DNA from: Buchananella sp. 14KM1171 | GTDB taxonomy: Bacteria; Actinomycetota; Actinomycetes; Actinomycetales; Actinomycetaceae | Assembly (NCBI RefSeq): GCF_041380365.1 | Contig: NZ_CP159981.1 | Span: 682,001-746,000 of the forward strand | Reading direction: 5' to 3' | Length of the DNA: 64,000 bases | Part shown: piece by piece, positions 9,801-18,089 of the stretch | Layout: every line of letters starts with the position of its first letter | How positions within the stretch are numbered: position 1 is the stretch's first letter | Notes under the pieces: model-generated | What the model was told of the DNA's origin: nothing | The model's input: the letters and a program-made list of their open reading frames with translations, nothing else | Databases searched by the model: none | Made by a program: the position numbers and the translations under genes

Positions 9801-10364
9801 GCCCCACCCGACGCTCCCCACCGCGTCGAACAGGTTGCGCAGCTCCGCGCGGAACTGTCGCATCCGGCGCGTCGCCTCCGGCACGTGCTCCGGCCAGGCA
9901 CCGCCCGTCGCGTCGTCGGCCGCCAAGAGCCGCTCCAGGCGCGCATCGGCCGCCGCGCCGGTCAGCAGCACGGGCGCGGGCAGCGGCACGTCCCGCTCCA
10001 CCGCCCAGCGGCGCACGTAGCCGAGCGCCAGCGCCGGGGGCGTGCGCACCTCGATGCGCGCCAGCAGCTGCGCGGGCCACTGCTGCTGGGCCAGCAGGTC
10101 CCGCAGCGCCGCCGCCCGCTGCCTGGAGGCGGCCAGCACCACCACTTGCCGCCCGGCGCCGGCCACTTGCCCGGCCACCATGAGCGCCAGCGTGCTCTTG
10201 CCGGTGCCGGGCGCGCCTGGCACCACCGCCGCTCCCCCCGCCAGCACGTGCGCCGCCACGCGCGCCTGCACGGGATCCGGGGCGGGCAGCGGGCGGGCGG
10301 GGGCGGGCAGAAGTTCAAGCTCCAGCGGGGTCATACCCCTAATGCAACCACCACCTGCCAACAT
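6864..10364 (-). CDS. adnA: AdnA-like helicase-nuclease subunit with Fe-S nuclease cysteines
   Basis: 1166-residue UvrD/AddB-type protein, first gene of the adnA-adnB pair in the same order as Mycobacterium. Walker A GAPGTGKST is at 50-58 and motif II is the degenerate LVVVDDAQDLT. The C-terminus has ELGTLVHAFAEAY, ISGRIDRLELV and RIVDFKTGSP, i.e. the His, Asp and DxK of a PD-(D/E)XK nuclease. A Cys in DYALKCPARWALQRFG precedes the core and CNSCPVQTSC follows it, the four-cysteine arrangement of AddB-type iron-sulphur nuclease domains. GGTGAG five bases before the ATG supports the start; an internal ATG at 10334 is the alternative. Translation of adnB is coupled through ATGA. Function: end resection/recombinational repair, from family knowledge. 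Confidence 0.88.
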   Translation of the reverse strand: MLAGGGCIRGMTPLELELLPAPARPLPAPDPVQARVAAHVLAGGAAVVPGAPGTGKSTLALMVAGQVAGAGRQVVVLAASRQRAAALRDLLAQQQWPAQLLARIEVRTPPALALGYVRRWAVERDVPLPAPVLLTGAAADARLERLLAADDATGGAWPEHVPEATRRMRQFRAELRNLFDAVGSVGWGAAQLEEQGRARGDDAWVACARILAGYESQQRLDAEPERVIEIDHLRVCVQAARLLARWEVDAPAHGVSATRPAPDLVVVDDAQDLTVAATHLVDALEAGGARLVLLGDPDAAVETFRGGDPLWFAQRVRAARNGRGQGDDAPPGAPLMAVLPTRHRAGGAVALALRALSSLVPPLGEITRRAASHRSDSPWGEVRAVEARGVDEAAAVADLLRSEHVRAGVAWDQMAVLVRSGGKEEELSQELAALGVPVAPPRERLPLSDNPVVRSMLDVCQWAVSGQELEEAAAWRLVRGPLVGLDGLAERQLRRLLAAGRGEVGPGEVGPGGAALAAASAGTGPAAGATEADPVAAALAAQERQPLGLARLLQAEQADCGGLSGIERARRIVRAARAAAGPGARPGQLLWAVWEAADQGSAWQAKVIAAAGKDVPERLSVAALERNLDSVVELARRADLWEQANPGGRFAAFLASVEAGVVRSDSIAASAQRPPVVEVLTPAGAAGRQWHTVVIAGLDEGRWPNTTLRDSFLGAGVVRALARAQRLGEEWVDDPLVAVQEVVADEARLLISAAGRAGSHLFLLSDPEVGQSRFLPLLEATLEAAAQPGGIDVAGKASGAAGAGHPRGAEGREPGESGAPDSGTPGSGEVWAALPRQSTLPAYVATLRRLLLDEAAAGRRPDPTDPRVRLLAVLAQVGVAGADPSQWRALAALTPGEKLVPDGQKARISPSGVDYALKCPARWALQRFGGQSLDTERMELGTLVHAFAEAYPLAEQATELSDALERWCASQAQGTLQERRYIETVRAMVQALASYTQAIACQGIETEVKLSVEEPTRVISGRIDRLELVAQSDGSKLARIVDFKTGSPDTDHTVMGDNGRRQSKLLAGHPQLGIYQYLLERGELRERGVAGAQTGRLVNLKKVTRGEPLVQEQAELRGDHAWVEAILDQAEAMQRGQSFAALPGTHCNSCPVQTSCPAQRKGKRTR

Positions 10365-10419
10365 TTCGTCTCACCGTCCCGGCTAACATCAGCCCTAGCA
10401 CCGAGTGAAGGAGGCCAAT

Positions 10420-10644
10420 GTGAACGTCGTAATTGGCATTAAGCACGTAGCGACCACCGTGAACCTGCGCACCAACGCCACCCCGGAGGAGGTGCGCTCC
10501 CTGGCCCGCGCCGCCATCCGCGACGGCGAGCTGCTGGAGCTGCAGGACGTCCACGGCGGCAGCGTCGTAGTGGACGGCGACTCCATCGCCTACGTGGAGA
10601 TCGGCGAGCCCGGCACCCGCAAGGTCGGTTTCGGCATCGCCTGA
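10420..10644 (+). CDS. DUF3107 family small protein
   Basis: 74-residue protein with the DUF3107 sequence pattern: VNVVIGIKHV at the N-terminus, an ATPEEVRSLARAAI helix, and SIAYVEIGEPGTRKVGFG at the C-terminus. The family is restricted to actinobacteria and its role is unknown. The GTG at 10420 has AAGGAGG at 10408-10414, five bases upstream, so the earlier in-frame GTG at 10405 is not the start. It is divergent from adnA; a TAACAT at 10384-10389 could be its -10 element. In many actinobacteria this gene lies next to DNA repair helicases or a DEAD-box helicase, as it does here. Confidence 0.85.
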   Translation: MNVVIGIKHVATTVNLRTNATPEEVRSLARAAIRDGELLELQDVHGGSVVVDGDSIAYVEIGEPGTRKVGFGIA

Positions 10645-10740
10645 TTGCGACGCGGGCGGGGGATGGACGACGCTGCAGCGCCGGCCGCCCTCCGCCCGCC
10701 GCGTTTGCGCCCCCATCCGTGGATTTCGGGGCGGGTGCGA

Positions 10741-10864
10741 TAGGCTGGCCCGGATATTTGTGGATGCCCGGTCGCATTTTTTGCTGACCTTTCTGCCCGC
10801 GTGTGCGCGCCGGCTTTTTGCGCGATCGGCTTCCCCGCTGCGAATTGAAGCGAATTGAGGAACC
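10741..10864 (+). promoter_or_regulatory. Promoter and ~110-nt leader of the DEAD-box helicase gene
   Basis: CGATAGGCT ending at 10746 matches the -10 box (TAGGCT) used by other genes here, which would place the start of transcription near 10753. The leader of about 112 nt contains two T-runs (TTTTTTGCTG and CTTTTTGCG) and a repeated GAATTGA just before the GTG. Nothing else is seen between 10645 and 10864. Confidence 0.4.
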
Positions 10865-12478
10865 GTGACCGAGAACCCTGGCGCAACCGAGAAGTCCGGC
10901 ATCGTCGACCTGTCCAAGGTGGAGGGCCCCGCCCCCGTCCTGGAGGTGAAGGCTGACATCGAGTCCGCTGCGGAGGAGGCGGCCAGCAAGTCCTTCGCGG
11001 ACTACGGCGTCTCTGCCCCGATCGTGGAGGCCCTGGCCGGCGTGGGCATTACGCACCCCTTCCCGATCCAGGCACTCACCCTGCCGGTGGCGCTGGGGCG
11101 GCGAGACATCATTGGTCAGGCCAAGACCGGCACCGGCAAGACCCTGGGTTTTGGTATCCCGCTGCTGCAGAACGCGGTGGGCCCGGGCGAAGACGGCTGG
11201 GATGACTACCGCTACCAGGGCGTGCCGCAGGCCGCCGTGATCGTTCCGACCCGCGAGCTGGCCAAGCAGGTGGCGGACGACCTTTCCACCGCCGCCCGCA
11301 AGCGCAGCCTGCGCATCGCCTGCATCTACGGTGGCCGCGCGTTCGAGCCGCAGATCGCTGACCTGGAGCGGGGCGTGGAGGTGATCGTGGGCACGCCGGG
11401 CCGCCTGATCGACCTCTACCAGCGCCGCCACCTGGACCTGTCCCAGATCAAGACCGTGGTGCTGGACGAGGCCGACGAGATGCTGGACCTGGGCTTCCTG
11501 CCGGACGTGGAGCGCCTGCTGGCCACGATGCCGGCCACGAAGCACATGATGCTGTTCAGCGCCACGATGCCGGGCGCTGTGGTGGCCCTGGCGCGCCGCT
11601 ACATGACGCGCCCCACGCACATCCGCGCCCAGGACCCCACCGACCAGGGGGCCACCGTCAAGACGGTCACCCAGGTGGTCTACCGCGCCCACGCCCTGAA
11701 CAAGGTGGAGGTGCTCTCCCGGATCCTGCAGGCCGAGGAGCGCGGCCTGGCCATCATCTTTGCGCGCACCAAGCGCACCGCCGCCCGCGTCACCGATGAG
11801 CTCACGGAGCGCGGTTTCGCTGCCGCCGCCTTGCACGGCGACCTGGGGCAGGGCGCGCGTGAGCAGGCCCTGCGCGCCTTCCGCTCCGGCAAGGTTGACG
11901 TGCTGGTGGCCACGGACGTGGCCGCGCGCGGTATCGACGTGGACGACGTGACGCACGTGATCAACTACCAGTGCCCGGAGGATGAGAAGACCTACCTGCA
12001 CCGCATCGGCCGCACGGGCCGCGCCGGTAACGACGGCACCGCGGTGACGTTCGTGGACTGGGACGACGTGCCGCGCTGGCGCCTGATCGACAAGGCGCTC
12101 AACCTGGGCTTCCCCGAGCCGGTGGAGACCTACCACACCAGCGCCCACCTGTACTCCGACCTGCGGATCCCGGAGGGGACCACGGGCCGTCTGCCGCGCA
12201 CGCAGCGCACCCGCGCCGGCCTGGCGGCGGAGGAGATCGAGGACCTGGGCGAGACCGGGAAGAAGGGCGGCCGCTCCGCCGGGGGCCGTGGTGGCCGCAG
12301 TGGCGGTCGTGACGGTGGCGCCCCGCGTGGCAGTGGTGGTGGCCGACGTTCCGCCGGCGCCTCCGCCAGCGCGGCCAGTAACGGTCAGGCCGGTGGTGGT
12401 CAGGCCGGTGGGCAGCGGCGTGCCCGCAGGCGCCACCGCGGCTCGGGCGGTGCTGGCGCAGGTAGCTCCGCCAGTTAG
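10865..12478 (+). CDS. DEAD-box ATP-dependent RNA helicase
   Basis: 537-residue RNA helicase of the RhlE/CsdA type, expected to remodel structured RNA in the cytoplasm. Motifs in order: Q-motif region FADYGVSAPIVEAL...HPFPIQ, motif I AKTGTGKT, Ia PTRELAKQV, II VLDEADEML, III SATMP, IV IIFARTKR, V ATDVAARGIDVDDV and VI HRIGRTGRAG. The final ~90 residues are a Gly/Arg/Ser-rich tail (GGRSAGGRGGRSGGRDGG), typical of RNA-binding extensions. The GTG start is preceded by GAGG. The long leader with T-runs could allow cold or autoregulation, as known for some DEAD-box mRNAs, but that is inference. Confidence 0.95.
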   Translation: MTENPGATEKSGIVDLSKVEGPAPVLEVKADIESAAEEAASKSFADYGVSAPIVEALAGVGITHPFPIQALTLPVALGRRDIIGQAKTGTGKTLGFGIPLLQNAVGPGEDGWDDYRYQGVPQAAVIVPTRELAKQVADDLSTAARKRSLRIACIYGGRAFEPQIADLERGVEVIVGTPGRLIDLYQRRHLDLSQIKTVVLDEADEMLDLGFLPDVERLLATMPATKHMMLFSATMPGAVVALARRYMTRPTHIRAQDPTDQGATVKTVTQVVYRAHALNKVEVLSRILQAEERGLAIIFARTKRTAARVTDELTERGFAAAALHGDLGQGAREQALRAFRSGKVDVLVATDVAARGIDVDDVTHVINYQCPEDEKTYLHRIGRTGRAGNDGTAVTFVDWDDVPRWRLIDKALNLGFPEPVETYHTSAHLYSDLRIPEGTTGRLPRTQRTRAGLAAEEIEDLGETGKKGGRSAGGRGGRSGGRDGGAPRGSGGGRRSAGASASAASNGQAGGGQAGGQRRARRRHRGSGGAGAGSSAS

Positions 12479-12525
12479 CAGGTAGCGCGGTGGGGCAGGC
12501 TGCCGGGCCGCCCGAGTGGGCGGGC

Positions 12526-14802
12526 ATGAACGAGAACGCCATTCGGCGCTCCTACATGCTGGTGGCCAGCCTGCTGGCGCTACTGCTGGGCCTGCTAGAT
12601 AACGGGCAGCCCCGCTTCTCCGTGCCCGACCCGTCCTGGCTGGGCTGGGGGACGTGGCTGGTGATCGGCCTCTTTAAGTCGCTCCCCGTGGTGGCGGGGG
12701 TGCTCGCCATTTCCGCCACGCTGTTTCGCCGCTCCGGCAGGCTGGACAAAACCCGCAGGCTGGATTCGCACTGGCGCAAGCTGGGCCGGGCGGCGATCTA
12801 CGCGTGGGCCGGGCTGGGCACGCTGTTGGCCGTGCAGCTCCTGGCGGGCTGGGACCCCTCGGTCACCCTGCTGCCCGAGTTCTTCTCTAGTACCTTCGCG
12901 CCGCTGGTGATGCTCACTGCGGCCTGTATGGAGCCGCGCAGCCTCTACTGGCTGCCTGCCGCCGCACCCATCATCCTGGTGGCCACTTACGCCCGTCAGG
13001 ACGCCTACGGCCTGCAGCCGTGGCAGAGCACGCTGATGATGATCCTGTTCGGGCTGCTGACCTCTTACCTGCTGGCCTGGGTGGTTTACCGGGCGCGCCG
13101 GTTGGACGCGGCGGCCGCAGCGTTGTCTCGCACCACCCGAAAGCTGGCGGCCGCGCAGGCTGAGACCGTGGCCAAGCGGAAGGGCGAGGACTTTGTGCAC
13201 GACGAGATCCTGTCCGTGCTCTCTCTGGTGGGTAAAGGACAGCTGGGCGCAAACGAGGCGGCGCCCCTGGCCACCCGCGCCCGCTCCCAACTCGAGCGTA
13301 GCGAGCAGCGCCACTCGATCTACACCGTCTCCCAGGTGCTGGCCGCGCTGCAGGCTGAGATCGGGCAGCACGACGTGCCGATCAACCTGACGAGTTCCGT
13401 GCGCACCCAGCAGGAGCTGACCTTTGGGGTGGCGCAGGCATTCATCGCCGCCGCCCAGCAGGCTATTCGCAACTCGGTGGAGCACGCCGGCACGCCGGGG
13501 CGCCCCGTGCGCCGGCACGTGAGCCTGGAGGCCGACTCCAAGGGCATGCGCGTGGTGGTGTGGGACGACGGCATCGGCTTCGACCCCGCCCAGGCTTCCC
13601 ACCGGCACGGCCTGAACAACTCCATCCTGCGCCGCGCCCGGGACGTGGCCATCGAGGTCAAGCTGACCGCCGCCCCCGGACGCGGCACCCGCGTGAGCCT
13701 GGAGGTGCCCGCCCCGATCGGGAAGGTGGACATGCCACTGTGGGGCGCGCTGGGCCGCCGCGAGCTGCTGATTGGCGGCCTGGTGGTGCTTGCCCACAGC
13801 GCCTTCTGTCTGTTCATCTACTGGGACGGCTTCTCCGTCCCCGCCATCTCTCACCTGTGTCTGACCCTGCTGGCGGGCGCGGTGGCCGTGGCCGCACGCA
13901 GGCGCGAGGGACCGATGGGACGGCAGGAGGCCCGCTACTTCGCCGCGCTCCTGGTGGCCACCGACGTGCTGCAGAGCCTGACCATGGTGGCGCTGCCCAA
14001 CTCCCCCGACTGGGACCACTGGGCCTCCAACGCCGTGACCCTGATGCTGTGCCTCCTGGTGCTGTGGGGACACAGGCGGGTGGCGTGGATGGCGATGGCG
14101 ATCAATTCCCTGGCGTTGGCCTGGGGTACCCACACGAGCGGGGCCAGTTGGGCCCGATACGCGAACTTCGAGGTGGGGCACATCTCCCAGCTGGCGATCT
14201 GGACGCTGCTGGCCGCGGTCACCGAGCACACGGCCCACCAGATCGACGCGCGCATCAGGCAGCACAACGAACTGGAGATGTGGCTGGAGATCGAGCGGCG
14301 CAGTCAAGAAAAGCTACAGAAAACCCGGGAGGCCATCTCTAGGCGGATCTCTCCCCTGCTCACCCGCATCGAGGCGGGCCAGGGCGAGCTGCCGGATGTG
14401 CGCATGGAGGCAGCCTTGCTGGAGGCCGAGCTGCGCGACGAGCTGCGCGGGGCCTGCTTCAAGGGCTCGCGCGTGCCCGGGGCCGCGCGGCGACTGCGGG
14501 CCGCCGGCGCCGAAGTGGTGCTGCTGGACGACTCAGCCGGCAAGCTCTCCGGGGCCGAATGCGACCGCATCGAGGAGGTAGTGGTCCCGGCGCTGCAGGA
14601 GCTGGCCGCGCAGATCGAGGCAGAGCGGGCCGGTCAGGCGCAGGCCGCGCAGTGGGGGCCGGCCGGGGCGGCAGCGTCGGCCATGACGGTCACCCCGCAG
14701 GGCGCGCGCAAGACCGTGGTGGTGCGCGTGCCGCCGGTCAGCCGCAACCAACTGGTGGTGGTGACAAGCGACGGCCAGGGCGTCCTAACGCTGGAGCGCT
14801 AG
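12526..14802 (+). CDS. Polytopic membrane histidine-kinase-like protein with an internal ATPase domain
   Basis: 758 residues from the ATG; an in-frame GTG at 12490 would add 12. About six N-terminal membrane segments are followed by a coiled stretch with FVHDEILSVLSLV (possible phosphoacceptor His near residue 225). A GHKL ATPase domain follows: N-box AIRNSVEHA, G1 DDGIGF at 347-352, GLNNSILRR, G2 GRGTR at 385-389. Unusually, a second block of about five membrane segments (412-560) and a 200-residue cytoplasmic C-terminus come after it. No response regulator is adjacent. The C-terminal part carries a DAGxEV-like RAAGAEVVLLDD segment. Role unknown; sensory or autophosphorylating activity is inferred from the GHKL motifs. 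It follows the helicase gene by 47 bp and may be cotranscribed. Confidence 0.75.
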   Translation: MNENAIRRSYMLVASLLALLLGLLDNGQPRFSVPDPSWLGWGTWLVIGLFKSLPVVAGVLAISATLFRRSGRLDKTRRLDSHWRKLGRAAIYAWAGLGTLLAVQLLAGWDPSVTLLPEFFSSTFAPLVMLTAACMEPRSLYWLPAAAPIILVATYARQDAYGLQPWQSTLMMILFGLLTSYLLAWVVYRARRLDAAAAALSRTTRKLAAAQAETVAKRKGEDFVHDEILSVLSLVGKGQLGANEAAPLATRARSQLERSEQRHSIYTVSQVLAALQAEIGQHDVPINLTSSVRTQQELTFGVAQAFIAAAQQAIRNSVEHAGTPGRPVRRHVSLEADSKGMRVVVWDDGIGFDPAQASHRHGLNNSILRRARDVAIEVKLTAAPGRGTRVSLEVPAPIGKVDMPLWGALGRRELLIGGLVVLAHSAFCLFIYWDGFSVPAISHLCLTLLAGAVAVAARRREGPMGRQEARYFAALLVATDVLQSLTMVALPNSPDWDHWASNAVTLMLCLLVLWGHRRVAWMAMAINSLALAWGTHTSGASWARYANFEVGHISQLAIWTLLAAVTEHTAHQIDARIRQHNELEMWLEIERRSQEKLQKTREAISRRISPLLTRIEAGQGELPDVRMEAALLEAELRDELRGACFKGSRVPGAARRLRAAGAEVVLLDDSAGKLSGAECDRIEEVVVPALQELAAQIEAERAGQAQAAQWGPAGAAASAMTVTPQGARKTVVVRVPPVSRNQLVVVTSDGQGVLTLER

Positions 14803-14831
14803 GTGCCCTGGCCGCCCAAGGGAAGGGTTAG

Positions 14832-15491
14832 TCAGGAGATGCGCGGGTCCAGCGGCGCCAGGATCTCGCGGGCCTCCAGGAAGCCGAAGATCGCGGCGGC
14901 CACCATCTGCACGGCGATGGCGGCCAGCAGCAGGCCGGCGATGCGGGTGATCAGCAGCGTGCCGGCCACGCCCAGGATGCGGTGCACCACGCCCGCAAAG
15001 CGCAGGGCCAGGTAGATCAGGATGTGCACCAGGATGATGGCGGCGCCCACGGCCAGCCAGCCGGCGGTGCGGCTGCCGGACTGCTCGATCGCCACCATGG
15101 AGGCCACGATGGCACCGGGGCCGGCCAGCAGCGGCGTGCCCAGCGGCACCAGGGCGACGTTAACGGCGCTGTCGCCGGAGTCCTCCTGCTCGCCGGTCTT
15201 GCCGGCCAGCAGGTCCAGGGCGATCAAGAGCAGCACCAGGCCACCGGAGAGCTGCAGCGCCGGGACGGTGATCCCGAGGAAGGTGAGGATGTAGCGGCCA
15301 AAGAGCACGAAGACCGTGATCACCATGAAGGAGGTGATGGCCGCGACCCGCGCGGCGCGGTGGCGTTCCTTGGCGGGGCGCTTGGCGGTCAGGGCGATGA
15401 ACACCGGCAGGGTGCCGGCGGGGTCCTGGATGACGAACAGGGTGGCGAACGTCGTCAGGAAGAGGGTGACGTCTACGTACTGCTCCAGCAC
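14832..15491 (-). CDS. marC: MarC family integral membrane protein
   Basis: 219-residue polytopic membrane protein of the MarC/UPF0056 family, whose transport substrate is not known. The family signatures are visible: FVIQDPAGTLPVFIALT near the N-terminus and VPLGTPLLAGPGAI in the middle, with six hydrophobic segments. The GTG start has GGAGG ten bases upstream, inside the end of the preceding PHP gene, and the two reading frames overlap by 19 bases, so they are cotranscribed. It converges on the membrane kinase-like gene with only 29 bases between the stops and no clear terminator hairpin there. Confidence 0.9.
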   Translation of the reverse strand: MLEQYVDVTLFLTTFATLFVIQDPAGTLPVFIALTAKRPAKERHRAARVAAITSFMVITVFVLFGRYILTFLGITVPALQLSGGLVLLLIALDLLAGKTGEQEDSGDSAVNVALVPLGTPLLAGPGAIVASMVAIEQSGSRTAGWLAVGAAIILVHILIYLALRFAGVVHRILGVAGTLLITRIAGLLLAAIAVQMVAAAIFGFLEAREILAPLDPRIS

Positions 15492-16330
15492 GGGCGTATT
15501 ACCTCCAGCTTTCCTTGCTCTTCGAGTCGGGCCAGCACGGCCTCATCCGTCAGGTTCTCACCCAGCCGGTTCGGCTTACCGGTGCCGTGATAGTCACTGG
15601 CTCCCGTGATTTCCAGGCCCAGCTCTGCGGCCATCTCCTCCACCTGCCGCCGGGCTAGGGGCGTGTGGTCTCTGTGGTGCGCCTCCAGCCCGAACAGGCC
15701 GGCGCGCGCCATGTCTTTGATGACGTCAGAGGGCACTATACGCCCTCTGGCTTGGGCGCGGGGGTGGGCCATGACCGGCACTCCCCCGGCGGCGCGCACC
15801 AGCTCCACCGCCTCCACCGGGTGGGGCGAGAAATGGCGCACGTAGTAGGGGCCGTGCGGGTGGAGCACGCGCTCGAAGCAGGCGTCGCGGTGAGGAAAAT
15901 AACCCGCCGCCACCAGGGCGTCGGCGATGTGGGGGCGGCCCACGGAGGCGCCTGGGCCCACCTGCGCCTGGACCTGCTGCCAGGTGAGGGGGTAGTCGGG
16001 GGCGATGAGGTCCACCATCTTGCGGGCGCGCAGGTGGCGCGAGTCGCGGGTGGCGGCGAATACCTCGGTGAGCGCCGGGTCAGCGGGGTCTTGCAGGTAG
16101 GCGAGCAGGTGGACGGGGATGCCGTCGAAGGTGCATGAGACCTCCGTGCCGCGCAGCAGGGCCACCCCGGTGGCGTCCACGTGGGCGGCGGCCTCCTCCC
16201 ACCCGGCGGTGGTGTCGTGGTCCGCGATCCCCACCACGTCCAGGCCCGCTGCGGCCGCGGCGCGCATCAGCCCGGCGGGGGTGTCCGTCCCGTCGGAGCG
16301 GTTGGTGTGGGCGTGGGGGTCGATTCTCAC
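15473..16330 (-). CDS. PHP-domain phosphoesterase (TrpH/RNase AM-like)
   Basis: 285-residue PHP-domain hydrolase. DPHAHTNRSDGT at the N-terminus, GIADHDTTAGW near residue 35, RGTEVSC near 60 and a C-terminal ITGASDYHG provide the His/Asp/Glu metal ligands of the family. Characterised relatives hydrolyse 3',5'-nucleoside bisphosphates or act as 5'-3' exonucleases on RNA ends; the exact substrate here is inferred. The GTG start lies exactly six bases after a TAGGCT -10 box, so the mRNA is probably leaderless. It overlaps marC downstream. The divergent neighbour is the aminopeptidase P gene. Confidence 0.9.
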   Translation of the reverse strand: MRIDPHAHTNRSDGTDTPAGLMRAAAAAGLDVVGIADHDTTAGWEEAAAHVDATGVALLRGTEVSCTFDGIPVHLLAYLQDPADPALTEVFAATRDSRHLRARKMVDLIAPDYPLTWQQVQAQVGPGASVGRPHIADALVAAGYFPHRDACFERVLHPHGPYYVRHFSPHPVEAVELVRAAGGVPVMAHPRAQARGRIVPSDVIKDMARAGLFGLEAHHRDHTPLARRQVEEMAAELGLEITGASDYHGTGKPNRLGENLTDEAVLARLEEQGKLEVIRPCWSST

Positions 16331-16342
16331 CTTCCCAGCCTA
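16328..16342 (-). promoter_or_regulatory. Leaderless promoter, TAGGCT-N6-GTG
   Basis: On the minus strand TAGGCT (16342-16337) is followed by six bases and then the GTG start of the PHP gene. There is no Shine-Dalgarno at normal spacing. Confidence 0.5.
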
Positions 16343-16480
16343 GCGGCGCCCGCTCGTGCCGGAGCGGGCGCGGCGGAGCGGCGGGTACTCGCACAGGAGC
16401 GGGCGCGGCGGGCATCCGCGTTGGCGGTTGGGCCCCGCCGCTGGCGCCCCGCGCGGGCGGGACGTGGGACCATAGGGGGC

Positions 16481-18034
16481 ATGAGTGAAGAGTCTCGTAT
16501 CGAAGAAAAGCCGGGCGACGCTCGTTCGCAGCGCCCGTCCAACCAGGCGTTCCGTGACTTCATTGGTTCGCAGTGGGGGCCGCGCCCGGCCGGCCCGAGC
16601 GCCGCCAACGAGTCCGCCCCCTTTGCGGCCGCGCGCCGCGAGGCGATCGGCCGCCTCCTGCCGGGGGTGCGCCTGGTGATTCCGGCCGGCCCGCTGAAGG
16701 TGCGTAACAACGACTGCGATTACCGCTTCCGCCCGCATTCCGCTTTCTCCCACCTGACGGGCACCGGCCAGGACTTCATGCCGGACGCCGTCTTGGTGCT
16801 GGACCCGGTGGCCGACGTTGCCGCCGATGCTCCCGCTGGGCAGGCCGACGGCGGGGCGGCCACGCACACCGCCAAGCTCTACTTCCACCCGCGCGCCTCG
16901 CGCTCCAGCGAGGAGTTCTACGCGGACTCCCGTTACGGCGAGCTGTGGGTGGGGGTGCGCCCGTCCCTGGAGGAGGTGGCCACCCTGACGGGGATCGAGT
17001 GCGCGCACATCAACACGCTGCCGGACGCGCTGGCTAAGGACGCCGGGGCGGTGCAGTTGGCCGTGGTGGCGGAGACCGACGAGGCGATCAACGCGCTGGT
17101 GAACACCGCCCGCCAGGCAGGCGGCATCGAGATCGGTGCCCAGAGCGCGGAGCTGGACGCGCGCCTGGCGCGCGAGCTGTCCGAGCTGCGCCTGATCAAG
17201 GACTCCTGGGAGCGCGAGCAGATGCAGTTGGCGGTGGACGCCACCGCCCGTGGTTTTGACGACGTGCTGCGTCAGCTGCCGCGCGCGATCGCCCACCCGC
17301 GCGGAGAGCGCGTGATCGAGGGGGCCTTTGGGGCCCGCGCCCGCGAGGACGGCAACGGCTGCGGCTACGACACGATCGCGGCGGCCGGTAACCACGCCAA
17401 CACGTTGCACTGGATCTCCAACGACGGCCAGGTCAGGCAGGGCGACCTGGTGCTGATCGACGCCGGCGTGGAGGTGGATTCCCTCTACACGGCGGACGTG
17501 ACCCGCACGATCCCGGTCAACGGCAAGTTCAGCGAGCCGCAGCGCCGCATCTACCAGGCGGTGCTGGACGCCGCCGACGCCTCCTTTGAGCGGGCCAAGC
17601 AGCCCGGGGCTAAGTTCAAGGACCTGCACGCCGCCGCGATGGAGGTGCTGGCGGCCCGTCTGTACGAGTGGGGCCTGCTGCCCTGCACCCCGGAGGAGTC
17701 CCTCTCCCCGGAGGGCCAGCAGCACCGCCGCTGGATGGCGCACGGCACCTCTCACCACCTGGGGATCGACGTGCACGACTGCGCGCTGGCGCGCCGGGAG
17801 ATGTACCTGGAGGCGGAGCTGGCCCCGGGCATGTGCTTCACGATCGAGCCGGGCTTGTACTTCCGCGCCGACGACCTGGCGGTGCCGGAGGAGCTGCGCG
17901 GCATCGCGGTGCGCATCGAGGACGACATCTTCATGGACGGCCCGGGCCAGCCGGTGCGGCTGAGCGCGGACATTCCGCGCACGGTGGAGGACGTGGAGGC
18001 CTGGGTGCAGCGCCTGGCGGGCGCGGGCGCCTAG
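16481..18034 (+). CDS. pepP: Xaa-Pro aminopeptidase (aminopeptidase P, M24B)
   Basis: 517-residue metallopeptidase that removes N-terminal residues preceding proline. An aminopeptidase P N-domain (NDCDYRFRPHSAFSHLTG near residue 75) precedes the pita-bread catalytic domain. Metal ligands are recognisable in LVLIDAGVEVDSLYTADVTRTIPVNGKF (two Asp), GTSHHLGIDVHD (His), FTIEPGLYF (Glu) and VRIEDDIFM (Glu). The ATG at 16481 follows AGGGGG closely; the open frame extending back to 16181 has no such support and would run through the PHP gene promoter. Length is typical of bacterial PepP with a short N-terminal extension. Confidence 0.92.
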   Translation: MSEESRIEEKPGDARSQRPSNQAFRDFIGSQWGPRPAGPSAANESAPFAAARREAIGRLLPGVRLVIPAGPLKVRNNDCDYRFRPHSAFSHLTGTGQDFMPDAVLVLDPVADVAADAPAGQADGGAATHTAKLYFHPRASRSSEEFYADSRYGELWVGVRPSLEEVATLTGIECAHINTLPDALAKDAGAVQLAVVAETDEAINALVNTARQAGGIEIGAQSAELDARLARELSELRLIKDSWEREQMQLAVDATARGFDDVLRQLPRAIAHPRGERVIEGAFGARAREDGNGCGYDTIAAAGNHANTLHWISNDGQVRQGDLVLIDAGVEVDSLYTADVTRTIPVNGKFSEPQRRIYQAVLDAADASFERAKQPGAKFKDLHAAAMEVLAARLYEWGLLPCTPEESLSPEGQQHRRWMAHGTSHHLGIDVHDCALARREMYLEAELAPGMCFTIEPGLYFRADDLAVPEELRGIAVRIEDDIFMDGPGQPVRLSADIPRTVEDVEAWVQRLAGAGA

Positions 18035-18089
18035 CGCCCTCCGCCTAGCGAGCCGCAGGCGCCTAGCTCCTAGCGCCCCTGGCTCCTGC

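Noticed and set aside
10439..12436. Long minus-strand open frame opposite the DEAD-box helicase (665 codons)
   Set aside because: It is the antisense shadow of a clear helicase with all motifs; its translation is His/Arg/Val-rich without domain signals.
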